Assembly: GCA_964030785.1 (NCBI GenBank)
Contig: OZ034968.1
Coordinates: 54,967,730-55,031,729 of the forward strand
DNA length: 64,000 nucleotides
Direction of reading: 5' to 3'
Source: Siderastrea siderea
Taxonomy: Eukaryota > Cnidaria > Anthozoa > Scleractinia > Rhizangiidae
In this document: positions 54,380-64,000 of the stretch, piece after piece
How the letters are laid out: the number at the start of each line of letters is the position of its first letter
Numbering within the stretch: position 1 is the first letter of the stretch
Made by a program: the position numbers and the translations under genes
The notes under the pieces: generated by a model
Seen by the model: the letters and a program-made list of their open reading frames with translations, nothing else
Databases searched by the model: none
Told to the model about the DNA's origin: nothing

Positions 54380-55554
54380 GTAAGTGACATAGACATTATT
54401 TTGAATTGAAAACTAAAATTGCGCTGTAGACGCAGGAAAAAAGGTTCAAACGAAAGAAGTTAATACATGTTCTACAACAGAGGCAAAATCTTGTATTGAC
54501 AGCGGATGTTTCGGCACTTGGAAGGTTTGCATCATAGACGGCTATACTCAATTTTCGCCAACAAAAATCCCAGTTTATAAACAGTAAGGAAGGAAATAAC
54601 TTTTCAATAGCTTCAGCTTCACAAGCTTACTGGTTAGAAACCATCTCGTTCGCATAATAAACAGCACTATGACAAAACATTTTTCAACAATTTCTTTGAA
54701 AGGTCATATGCAAAGACTACTAGAAGAAAAGGGTTATAAAAGCTCTTTACCTTAAATCGTAAATTTTTCCGCCATTTGCATCTTTCACATGAATCTAGGG
54801 GACAAACGGGTCATTTTGAACAACGAGTGGCACACTGCAATCAGCAGAAATTGTTTATTGACAAATTTCAGGGACTTTGCAAAATATGCTTCCACAGGGT
54901 TATAAAGATCCATCTGGCAAGAAACGGCTTAAATGAGAAAAAAACTTAAATGAGAAATAACACTAAGCAGGGTGTATGTTGATTACGGCCACGGTACGTT
55001 GGAAGAAATAATGCACTAATAGTGCACTTGTCTAACATCAGGGGGTTGCTCGAGTATAAGTAACGTGTGAGTATGCATGAGTACGGGTCGCTTTTGCCAA
55101 AACTTTCCGCCTTCAAGTTATAGTTTTCCGGCAAGTAATATGTAATTGAATAAAATGTAGCCGTGGATTTTAAAACGTTAAGTATAAAAATTCGTACAAT
55201 CTCTAATTAAATTTGCATTCTCTTTAATTTTAGGTATTGCTTTTAAGGTTTTGCAGTAGCTTCCACGCTTATATACTGTCAAAAATCAGCAGGTGGCAGC
55301 TTTCATAAGAGGGTGGTCATTTGGGTAACGCATCAACCTAAATAAATATGGTATACAAAGTTTGACCCATCCTTAATCACAATGTCATGCATTTCAGCCA
55401 ATGTCATATCTTGAAAATCACGTTTTATTCGCCAGTGGTACATAGAAAACGGTACTCTTACGTTAAAGATTGTGTGAATTCTTGTTACAATAAGAATAGA
55501 GTGATCGTTCTTTGAAACTGAGGATTAATCCTTGAAAACTCTTAAGTCACAACC

Positions 55555-55870
55555 TGTAGTGCTGCTTATAAGTGCCGTACCAGGTGGTTTTACCTTCTGT
55601 CCGCGGATGAAATGTGACCATTCAAATGAAAGCTACCGAGCAGTACTTTCCTACGGTGCTGTGCTTAAAAGCGTTACAAGGTGGTTCTAACTCTTTAGTC
55701 TGTGAGTGAGATCCTCAAGTGTGGCCAATCAAACGAAAGCTATTGAGCAGGATTGAGCAGTACTTTCCTGTGGTAACGTTTGTTATGCTGTACAAAGTGG
55801 CTCTAACATTTTGACTGTGTGGGTAAAATCCTAAAGTGTTATCATTCTGTGGTGTTGCTGGTTATGCTTT
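55555..55870 (+). repeat. Diverged satellite-like tandem repeat in the Ly6 gene intron
   Basis: About three units of roughly 110 bases share CTTTCCTGTGGT-, GGTTCTAACT-, and ATTCAAATGAAAGCTA-type blocks. Related units resume at about 56190-56390. Confidence 0.65.
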
Positions 55871-55899
55871 AGAAGACGGCTCTCACTTTGAAGTTTGCC

Positions 55900-56189
55900 A
55901 GATAATTAACAATTATTTATCGAGTTGGAGGTGAATAGTGGTGGATATTTGCTGCCAGGAGGCGGTGAGGTAGATATCTACAACTCTTCACCGAAACTGA
56001 GGTGAATACCTAGCCAGCAACAAATAGTTCCTTTTTTCTGAGAAATAAGGAAAACTCGCATGCGAAATCCAGAAAAAAATAAATGCCGGAAGGCAAACAG
56101 CAAATACTTTTCCGAGTTTGAGTAGCCAATCAGAGCGCGAGATAACACTATCCACTGGTTTGTTATACATGTACAGTATACTAGAATTC
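55900..56189. other. Unrelated insertion splitting the satellite-like repeat
   Basis: The roughly 290-base stretch with GAGTTGGAGGTGAATAGTGG and CCAATCAGAGCGCGAGATAA does not match the repeat units on either side. It is probably a mobile element. No coding content. Confidence 0.4.
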
Positions 56190-56390
56190 TATAGTTTGGC
56201 CATTCAAGTGAAAGCTATTGTGCTGTTAATTCTTGTGGTGCAGCTGTATATCACTGTATGCAAGGCGGCTCCAACTCATGCAGATTTTTGAAAAAATCCT
56301 GAAAATTCACCATTCAAATAAAAGCAGTTTTAACTTCTTAAAAGTAGTACTTTACTGTAATGGTTTTTATTATGCGGAAAATGGTGATTT
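56190..56390 (+). repeat. Satellite-like repeat, continued
   Basis: About two diverged units (CCATTCAAGTGAAAGCTATT and CCATTCAAATAAAAGCAG) resume the array from 55555-55870 just upstream of Ly6 exon 2. Confidence 0.55.
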
Positions 56391-56611
56391 TGGTCGTTTT
56401 ATCACCTGACTGACGTAAACAAAACCGGTCGGTCCATAGTTTTTGTAAATGGGCCGGGACGCCAAATGTTCAGTTGGAAATTCCGTGGGGATATGTCTGT
56501 ACCAAAAACAACATTCCATTTTTTTAAATAGTAACCAAACTCTCACGTTTTAATCTGTGGAAGGAAATTCTTGAACGTAATTGCTTAATTAAGGCTTTCC
56601 ATCGCTATTAG

Positions 56612-56988
56612 GCGTGGCCTTGAGATGCTACAGCTGTTACTCGAAAGAGAACTGGACTCAGTGCGATCAGGAGGAAGAAAGAGTTCTATGTGCGCCATGG
56701 TTGGACGTCTGCGCTAAAACGCACGTTTCTTTCGAAACCCGGGGAAAAAAAATTGAAGTTTTCGAGCGTGGATGTTTTGCAGACAACTTATGCACACCGA
56801 AGGCCTGCAAGTATATTGGTCGTCATTTTAACGCCAAAGACTGCAATATTACGTGCTGCGATCTGGAACTCTGTAATGGAGGTACTTTGCCAAGTAACAG
56901 CATGATACTTGTTGGGGTGACTGTGGTTGTTGCAGCGGTAAATAGCATCTGGTGCCTTTTGTGTCGCCATAGTATACGGTTTAAGTAA
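56612..56988 (+). CDS. Ly6/uPAR-type three-finger surface protein, exon 2
   Basis: Acceptor CGCTATTAG joins in phase 1 to give GVALRCYSCYS. The predicted protein has 142 residues. The mature part carries 12 cysteines, starting CYSC and ending TCCDLELCN, the hallmark of the LU (three-finger) fold, which normally has 10. A hydrophobic segment follows (MILVGVTVVVAAV), then a short basic tail CRHSIRFK. The segment fits a GPI signal, but the basic tail after it would also suit a transmembrane anchor. Family members sit on the cell surface and bind receptors or matrix. The partner is unknown. Stop TAA at 56986. Confidence 0.82.
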
Positions 56989-57930
56989 TACGGATCTCTC
57001 TCCTCTGTAAAGGCTTCTTCACATTAGCAAAAACGGAGCGAAAAACGTTAAAAACGCAGAGTAAACAGGCAAATAACAAAAGCGTCGCCCCCAAGCTTAT
57101 TTCTTTTTTCCCCTCCCTCTGCTCCTTGTTTGTTCACTCTTCAACCTCAACTCGACCCATGAGCAGATAGCTGGGGCAAGGAAACGTCGAAAAGGGTGGA
57201 GGGGGGCGGGGGGAAGGTCTCGAAAATTACTTTTTTTTGGCATGTTTCGACTTTCCCTTAGCACAACTATCTGCCCTCGACTCTCGGATGATGAAAAGAA
57301 GCCTACGCAGAGAAGGAAGGAGATAGGATAATACGCATTATCTGGGCACGAAAGGTTAACTAGACATTGAACACTGCAAGAATATACGGAGGCTTCAATA
57401 CGATAAGCAGGAACACAACAGAACACGATGCCGCCACTTAAAAAAAAAAAAACTTTCTGCGAGTGCTTCATCGTTCTAAACATGTCAAGCAAATTCACAA
57501 TCCGGGTTTTAAGCAATAAATTGTGGCAGTAGTGGCATTAGAAAAAGCAAAAGAAATGCAGTATATTGGGCACGTTTTGGAGCATAATAAAGAGAATTGA
57601 AAGAGGAACTCCAAAAAGGATTATGGGCAATTTTGGAGCATAATATTTAGTCCAAGTCTTGTCGTACATATCATAACGTCACTAATGTGAGACCTGAATT
57701 AAAGCGGTTTTAAGTTTAAACTGTGTCACAAAAATTACTCTCTGTGATAAGTTTAAAAACACTGGCGCCACTTTCTCAAGCAATGAAAAAAACAACCGTG
57801 ACTTGCTCGCGCTTGGCAATGGAGGACATCTGCGCGTTGGCTAAGCTTGGCGTTGGTTATGTACTTCCTTTGAGTTATGATTGGTTTAGAGGGTTGCTTG
57901 CGGCTGTTGTGATTGGCCAAAGCGATTAAT

Positions 57931-58351
57931 TCGAACCCTGACCTCTGCGATACCGGTGCAGCGCTCTAACCAATTGAGCTATCAAGCCAACTGGGAGCTG
58001 GTCATTAAATTGGTTCGTAAGCCTAATTTTTTCAGGCTTTCTTTTCGCAACTGCATAAGTTGCGTTAATAACTGCAAGGATCTTCTTTACATTTATTTCT
58101 TCATTCCGCAGTTCAAATATATGTATTTCATATATTCATATATTCATATATTCATCTTCATCTTTCCCGGGTATATTACGAACCAATTTAATGACCAGCT
58201 CCCAGTTGGCTTGATAGCTCAATTGGTTAGAGCGCTGCACCGGTATCGCAGAGGTCAGGGCTCGAATGCCGGCAAGCCTGATTTTTTCAGGCTTTCTTTT
58301 CGCAACTGCATAAGTTGCGTTAATAACTGCGAGGTTCTTCTTTACATTTAT
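57931..58351. mobile_element. tRNA-headed SINE pair with one inverted head
   Basis: A tRNA-like head at 58177-58264 (plus) has an A box TAGCTCAATTGG (58215-58226) and B box GGCTCGAATGC (58259-58269). An inverted copy lies at 57931-58020. Each is followed on the plus strand by the same tail with two hairpins: GCCTGATTTTTTCAGGC (58276-58292) and CGCAACTGCATAAGTTGCG (58301-58319), repeated at 58021-58037 and 58046-58064. The anticodon loop is degenerate, so this is not a working tRNA. Confidence 0.7.
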
Positions 58352-59543
58352 TAAAAAACAATATTATTATCTACTCGAAATATTTCACTTAAAGACCCTT
58401 TTAAATACCTATTAAATGACGGATTTCCCTACCCTTTCATATACTTCAGCTCGTGAAATCCCTACCCTTTTATATACCTGTAACCACCACACCTCCGGGA
58501 TTCGTCTAGAAAGTAAAGAAGATCTAAAAACAAAAACAACCTAGACGCTTAAAAAGATCCCCACAACCTCACTCATGCAACGTGCATGACGCAAATTATC
58601 TTTCATTTAAAAGGCAAGTGAAATAAAATTCAGGACGTCATCGACATCATTCATCGGTATTATCACTCGTCACACGTGTTTATTATTCAGCTTTCGTATT
58701 AAAATCAATCCTTTTCTGGGCTAATCTATCGAACAACTGTTCCATAAAACTACATAATCATTGAACATGTTTTTCTTATACACTGAAATTCTCCCTAGTC
58801 CTTCCGAATTCCAGACCATAGTTCAAATCGTCTTGATCACAAACAGACTGCTAGTCCTCTCTATTTACACCAAAATCACTGGAGTTAAAAGTCAACACTG
58901 TCGTATGCCGGAGCCGTATGGATACATGTACGTCAGATACATCCCCGTTGCAACTGAGTTCTTCACTTTATCACCCATATGTCTGACATCAATGAAGGAC
59001 ACCTCTCTAAAGTCGACACCTCCTTACGAAAAACGTTTGTATAAGGCAGACAGCTCTCTTAGGCAGACACCCATCTAAGGCAGGCATCTCGGGAAACTCT
59101 CCAAGACAGATACCTCTCTGTGACAGACGGCTCTCTATAGCTGACACCACTCTTAGATGGACACACTTTAAGCCGGGCAGGTGGACACCTCTTTAAAGGC
59201 CAAATTAAAATCTGCAACTTTGTCAAATGCGACATCCTTACAACAACATTACGACATGATTTGCACCATATTTACGAGTAGAACTACTTGGTTACACAAA
59301 ACGAGTCGCAACCAACGTTTTTCAACCTAGGTCGACGGTAAGGTAAACACCTTTCTAAGGTAGACGCCAGTCTCTAAGAAGGACAACTGTTAGAAGTGGA
59401 TGCCTTTTGCAAAGAATGGTCCAAAGCGAATCCGTCTGAGAGGGTCAAGTCTACTGTAGTACCAACGAGTCTACACACAAACAATGACAACTAGCAGGCT
59501 ATTTATCCAAGGATAACTAAAATACTGGAGGGTTATAAGATAA
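58352..59543 (+). repeat. Intergenic region with a degenerate GACACCTCTCT-type minisatellite
   Basis: From about 58975 to 59200 and again 59335-59400, units like GACACCTCTCTAAGGCAGA recur with variation. No coding exon is seen. The region may contain the 3' untranslated end of the distal aminotransferase exon. Confidence 0.55.
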
Positions 59544-59879
<336 letters not shown>

Positions 59880-60490
59880 TAGCCACTTACCCCGTCACTC
59901 AGTCAGTCATTCAGACAGTCAGCCACCCAGTCAGTCAGTCAGTCCTCAGCTAGTCAATCCGTCAGTAAGTCAGGCATTCAGTCAGCCACCCAGTCAGTCA
60001 TTCCTCAGCTAGTCACTCCATCTGAAAGTCAGGCATTCAGTCAGTCAGTTAGACAGTCAGTCGGTCAGTCAGTCCATCACTCAGTAAGACAGTCCTCATC
60101 TAGTCAATCCGTCCGAAAGTCAGGCATTCAGTCAGTCAGTTAGCCAGTCAGTCAGTCCATCAGTCAGTAAGTCAGTCCTCAGCTAGCCAATCCGTCTGTC
60201 AGTCAGGCATTCAGTCAGTCAGTTAGCCAGTCAGTCGGTCGGTCAGTCAGTCAGTAAGTCAGTCCTCAGCTAGTCAGTCTGTCTAAAAGTTAGGCATTCG
60301 GTCAGTCAGTTAGCCAACCAGTCAATCAGGTAGTCAGGTAGAAAGTTAGTCACTCTGTCAACCAGTCAGTCAGTCAGTCAGTCAGTCAGTTAGTCAGACA
60401 ATCAGTCAGTCAGCCAGTCAGTCAGTCGTCAATCAGGCAGTAAGTCAGTCACTCTGTCAGTCAGTCAGTTAGTAAATTAGTCACTCAGCC
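59880..60490 (+). repeat. (GTCA)n satellite with irregular higher-order structure
   Basis: About 600 bases of GTCAGTCA-type units. TCCTCAGCTAG-like blocks begin at 59943, 60002, 60093, 60176 and 60263 (spacing 59, 91, 83, 87). It sits between the two alternative aminotransferase last exons. Confidence 0.9.
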
Positions 60491-61589
60491 AGCTTAAGAC
60501 AGTCAGACTATCTGCACACTTTCAGAGAAATAAATTTTTTTACGATAATTAGCAAAAGGCTGATGTTTCCATCTTGAGAATGAAAGAGTTTAAAATGGTT
60601 CTTGGTAATGCTAAAGCTATTGGTCATGCATTCTACGGTGATATGATACAACAGCCAGCTAGAACACGGGTGGACTTACCTGGGAAGCTCTCAGTAACGA
60701 AACATAAATCAATTGTTTTCACTTTTTCCGTCGACATGCATTTGCAATGTTCTTGTAATGGCAGCAGATATATGTACAAGCAGAGAAAACGGACAAGGTA
60801 AACTGTATTTAAGCAGTTCTGGCAATTAACTTTTGTCAGCATTTAAATATAAAATAGGTCTCTACAGTTATCGGACTTTGTACAAATGCACAGCACAAAT
60901 ACATCAGTTGGCAGTATCGCCTGTTATTTGACTAAAATTTGGCTTTTGCAGAGAGAAAATTTAGCGAACCTGGGTGAAGGATTCAGGCTATTCATATACA
61001 TGTATCAGTTTTCTTTCGTCTTAAGCTAACTTGATAACGCCATAATTAAAGTTTTAACATGCATTGAGAGCAAAACTGTAATATAACAGGTATGGGTGTA
61101 CAACTGTATATATGGCATTTTTCTGTTCTTTTTTGTTACAATAATACACAATCTCTTTAGTTGAAAACTCCACCAACAGTTGCTTTATAACAGGATTAAC
61201 AGTTTCAACGGATCACATGTGTGGGACATGATTGTTCGATTCAATCCACTCATTTTGACTACATAGTTTCTTCTTCAAGAGGTTTGCCATCGTAATTACA
61301 TGTCTGCATGATTGATATCAGTGGAAAAATAATTATTGCTTTTCCTTTTGAACTTTAGAATCAAATAGTTTTTACAGTTCGTCCAGAGCAACATTTTTTT
61401 TCAGTGAAGTTAAGATCGGAGGGTAAGGAAACTGTCGTTTAATAGAATCACTCTACTTGTACAAGAGATAAAAAAAGTTCTTGTACACGTACATGGGCTG
61501 TCTATTGCAATGACATGCAACACAACATTGTCACTGCAGTGTCGCGTAACTTACAATAATAGCCTGTGAGGCCTGAGTGTGTCAGCTCA
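60491..61589. other. Noncoding region between satellite and proximal aminotransferase exon
   Basis: AT-rich sequence without a recognisable exon. Since the gene is on the minus strand, it may hold the 3' untranslated region of the proximal last exon. Confidence 0.45.
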
Positions 61590-61738
61590 CTAGAGATGCG
61601 CATTGACACTTGTCACAACATCATGAATGGCTCGACCGACGTGGTCAACATTTAAAGGGGTGATACCACAAACGTTTATGCGACCACTGTTCAGCAGATA
61701 CACGTGATGCTTTTGGGTTAAAAGCGTCACTTGGTCAA
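61590..61738 (-). CDS. Cytosolic aspartate aminotransferase-like last exon, proximal copy
   Basis: It encodes [20 protein letters not shown], then NVCGITPLNVDHVGRAIHDV and VTSVNAHL before TAG. It is homologous to the exon at 59544-59683, keeps the substrate-binding Arg in SGRI, and has the same entry phase (1) after acceptor TCCTTTTCAG. No other aminotransferase exon lies between the two, so they can only be alternative ends of one gene or remnants of tandem genes. Upstream exons are beyond the right edge. Confidence 0.85.
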
Positions 61739-62257
61739 CTGAAAAGGATAGAAAACCCCAGTGAACCTGGCTATCTTCTTATGGTCTTAAACTAGGGAAC
61801 AAGCGAATAAGGTAACAAATCCTGTAATAAAAAAACGAGCCAGCATTCCATTTAATTTGTGTTTTTTTTCTTTTGAGGCTTGTTTTGGTTTGGTTTGTTG
61901 TTACGTACCAGCAGGCAATGTAGTGCAAGACAGTTTTTAGATTATCTGCTCATGTTAAAAATGTGACAATATTCCGTGTACAGTGTGTACATGTATGCAT
62001 CACAGTGTAACCTGTTTGAGTGTTACCACGATACAGTACACAACTTTGCCCTAACCCCAACTTGTTTTTCTTACATGTATGTACATGTACTTATGGTGTC
62101 TAAAACACTTTCTTTTTTTCACTTTGTGCGGGGGGGGGGGGGGGGGGGTAAAAAAGAAGCCAAGTGAACTTGAATGCCATTACACCTGTATTGCTTACAA
62201 CCATGAATGCTGCAATTGAAACATGTTAAAATAATTTATGCTATTATTGAAATAAAT

Positions 62258-63813
62258 GTGACCCTTCACGCGAAAAGGGGGCTTATCCAAATTTCACGCT
62301 ATGGCTATTTTCACGGTCTTGGCCGTGAAATGAAGAAAAATTATTGGAATGTGAGGGAAATTTCTCCAACACACCGTGAACACGCCATGAAAAAAGTCAC
62401 GGCCACCGTGAAATATTTCACGCCGTGAAAAAGGTCATAGTCATTAGTCGCCGTGAAATATAAATTTCACGTTGTGAAAAAGGTCATAGTCATTAGTCGC
62501 CGTGAAATATAAATTTCACGCCGTGAAAAAGGTCATAGTCTCTGCGAAATATTTCACGGCGTAGAAAAAGTTTACTCCTTACGTTTTACGTGAACATCAC
62601 TCTCCTTCCGTGAATGTTGTTGTATTATTAAATCACGCTTACCTACGGGGGCGCATTTAAGTCATTTGCTTCAAGCACTGAAGCTTGACAGTCATTATCA
62701 TTCAAAATCGATACAATCGGTTCCGAAGATCAGGTGTTGACGGCTACACAGGCGTTTGTTATTGCGTTTCCCTGCTAAAAAACACGCAACTTCAGTTTGT
62801 TTCTTTTGTGTTTATAGAACAGTTTTTCATTTACGAAAACGCAACAGAGTGTTCGCAAGTTTTAACTTTGCATGACGAACGTGATATTTACTTTTAAGCA
62901 TGTATAGTTCAATTTTCAAAAAAATGACTGCAAAACGTGACTCCATCATGTCGCGAATCAGGTGAATATTGTCGTGTATAAATTAACCGGACTTTTTTTC
63001 AAGCATTTCACCAAAATCTAATCTTTTCAAATAGAGCTTGCAAGTTTCTTCTCTACCGTTTTAAAACTCTTGTGGAAAGCGAAGTATTCACGAATAATAA
63101 TTTTGCTGGCTACGCCAAGTTGCTAGACTCCGTGGTGCCAAACATGTACTGTCTGTTTATTGCGTCTGTTTATCATATCTGAAAGATATTGATCACAACT
63201 TTACAGACAATTTTTATCAAGCCGTTTTGTTTTGTTTGTTTGTTGATTTTTTCACAAAAATTTAATAACGCAATTTTGTACAATTCAAGCGATTTAATTA
63301 CTGTAGAGAATTTGCGTAATAGATATCTTGTTACCACAGCGCGTGATGTTTTAGTTTCAGTTATCTGTCAGTTTTAGTTCATTCTTTTGATTTTCTTGTT
63401 AAGATTCGACTATCGTGGAGATTCTTTTACAAATTTTCCATTTATTCGACTTGTTCAATGTTGCTGCAGCGGAGAGAAAAACAAAGGAACGCAGGTTAGA
63501 TTTCATGACGTGAAGTTTCTTATCACGGCCGATCAATTTCACGGCGTGAAAATTTTCACTCTTAATTTCACGGAGTGAAAGTTTACACCAATCAGTTTTC
63601 TGCATTACCGAGTTTCACGGCGTGAAAGTTTCCACTGATCATTCACGGAATGATTAGTTTCAGGCCAGGAGTGAAAGTTTTTTAGCACAGAGTGAACACT
63701 GCGTGAAATTTTTAATTCACGCTGTGAAAATTCCAATTCACGCACCGTGACCGTGAAAACAATTCACGCTTTTTAGTGAAATCCATAAGCCCCCTTTTCG
63801 CGTGAAGGGTCAC
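62258..63813. mobile_element. DNA transposon-like element with palindromic TTTCACGGCGTGAAA subterminal repeats
   Basis: The ends are inverted: GTGACCCTTCACGCGAAAAG then GGGGCTTAT on the left, and the reverse complement on the right. AAAT flanks both sides, a possible 4-base target duplication. Within about 300 bases of each end lie many TTCACG...CGTGAA palindromes. On the left AAGGTCATAGTCATTAGTCG repeats in tandem (62430-62540). No transposase is visible in the centre. It lies just upstream of the proximal aminotransferase exon, likely in its intron. Confidence 0.75.
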
Positions 63814-64000
63814 AAATTATGCTTCAGTGATACATAGGCAGCACTAATTCAGGGGTAGTGTTTAATTGAGGGGAGGCACATTCTCGAGTAAATATGGTAA
63901 CTGAGTCAACTCCTCCTTTGTAGCCAATAGGTAAATGCACAAATCCAGCTCTTGGATAATTCGGCCACATTACACAAATTGCACCATTTGGGAATATTGC
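63814..64000. other. Unassigned end of window
   Basis: AT-rich sequence, probably part of the aminotransferase intron. No exon is visible. Confidence 0.4.

Noticed and set aside
57931..58264. Two tRNA genes
   Set aside because: A and B boxes are present, but the anticodon loop is degenerate and SINE tails follow, so these are SINE heads.
59880..60490. CRISPR-like array
   Set aside because: It is a short-period GTCA satellite with no unique spacers, in a eukaryotic genome.

Overview
The window is eukaryotic, AT-rich and intron-rich. Long introns carry Penelope-like, L1-like and CR1/L2-type retroelements, a tRNA-headed SINE and many small inverted-repeat DNA elements. With arrays of F5/8 type C (discoidin) domains, an F-type lectin domain and a Ly6-type gene, this points to an early-branching marine animal. 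A cnidarian, probably an anthozoan such as a stony coral, is my inference; no marker gene proves it.

The main feature is one minus-strand gene filling positions 1 to 52300 and continuing past the left edge. I rebuilt 34 exons by hand. Every junction has a GT donor, an AG acceptor and a matching phase. The visible 2,492 residues are a signal peptide (exon 1), a short linker exon, discoidin domains D1-D4, one F-type lectin (fucolectin) domain, discoidin domains D5-D14, and the first half of D15. Each domain is bounded by phase-1 introns and normally split once by a phase-0 intron, the pattern expected from tandem duplication of two-exon cassettes. Departures are an Asn-rich glycosylation-prone insert in D2, loss of both terminal cysteines in D5 and D7, loss of the first cysteine in D11 and D15, and an extra intron in D14.

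The introns hold nested mobile DNA: two snap-back Penelope-like copies (0.6-1.9 kb and 3.2-5.4 kb, the second with a LINE inside), Penelope-type end fragments with hammerhead-like motifs (about 20.0 and 27.1 kb), a roughly 6 kb decayed L1-like element (29.6-35.9 kb), TTAA-flanked MITEs, a hAT-like MITE and several palindromes. A decayed intronless rhodopsin-type GPCR lies at 15.1-16.1 kb.

About 2 kb upstream and divergently oriented is a two-exon Ly6/uPAR-type surface protein gene (54.3-57.0 kb). At the right edge, on the minus strand, are two alternative last exons of a cytosolic aspartate aminotransferase (59.5 and 61.6 kb), separated by a GTCA-based satellite. A 1.56 kb transposon with palindromic subterminal repeats (62.3-63.8 kb) follows. 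Apart from the likely extracellular location of the discoidin and Ly6 products, nothing here shows that the neighbouring genes work together.
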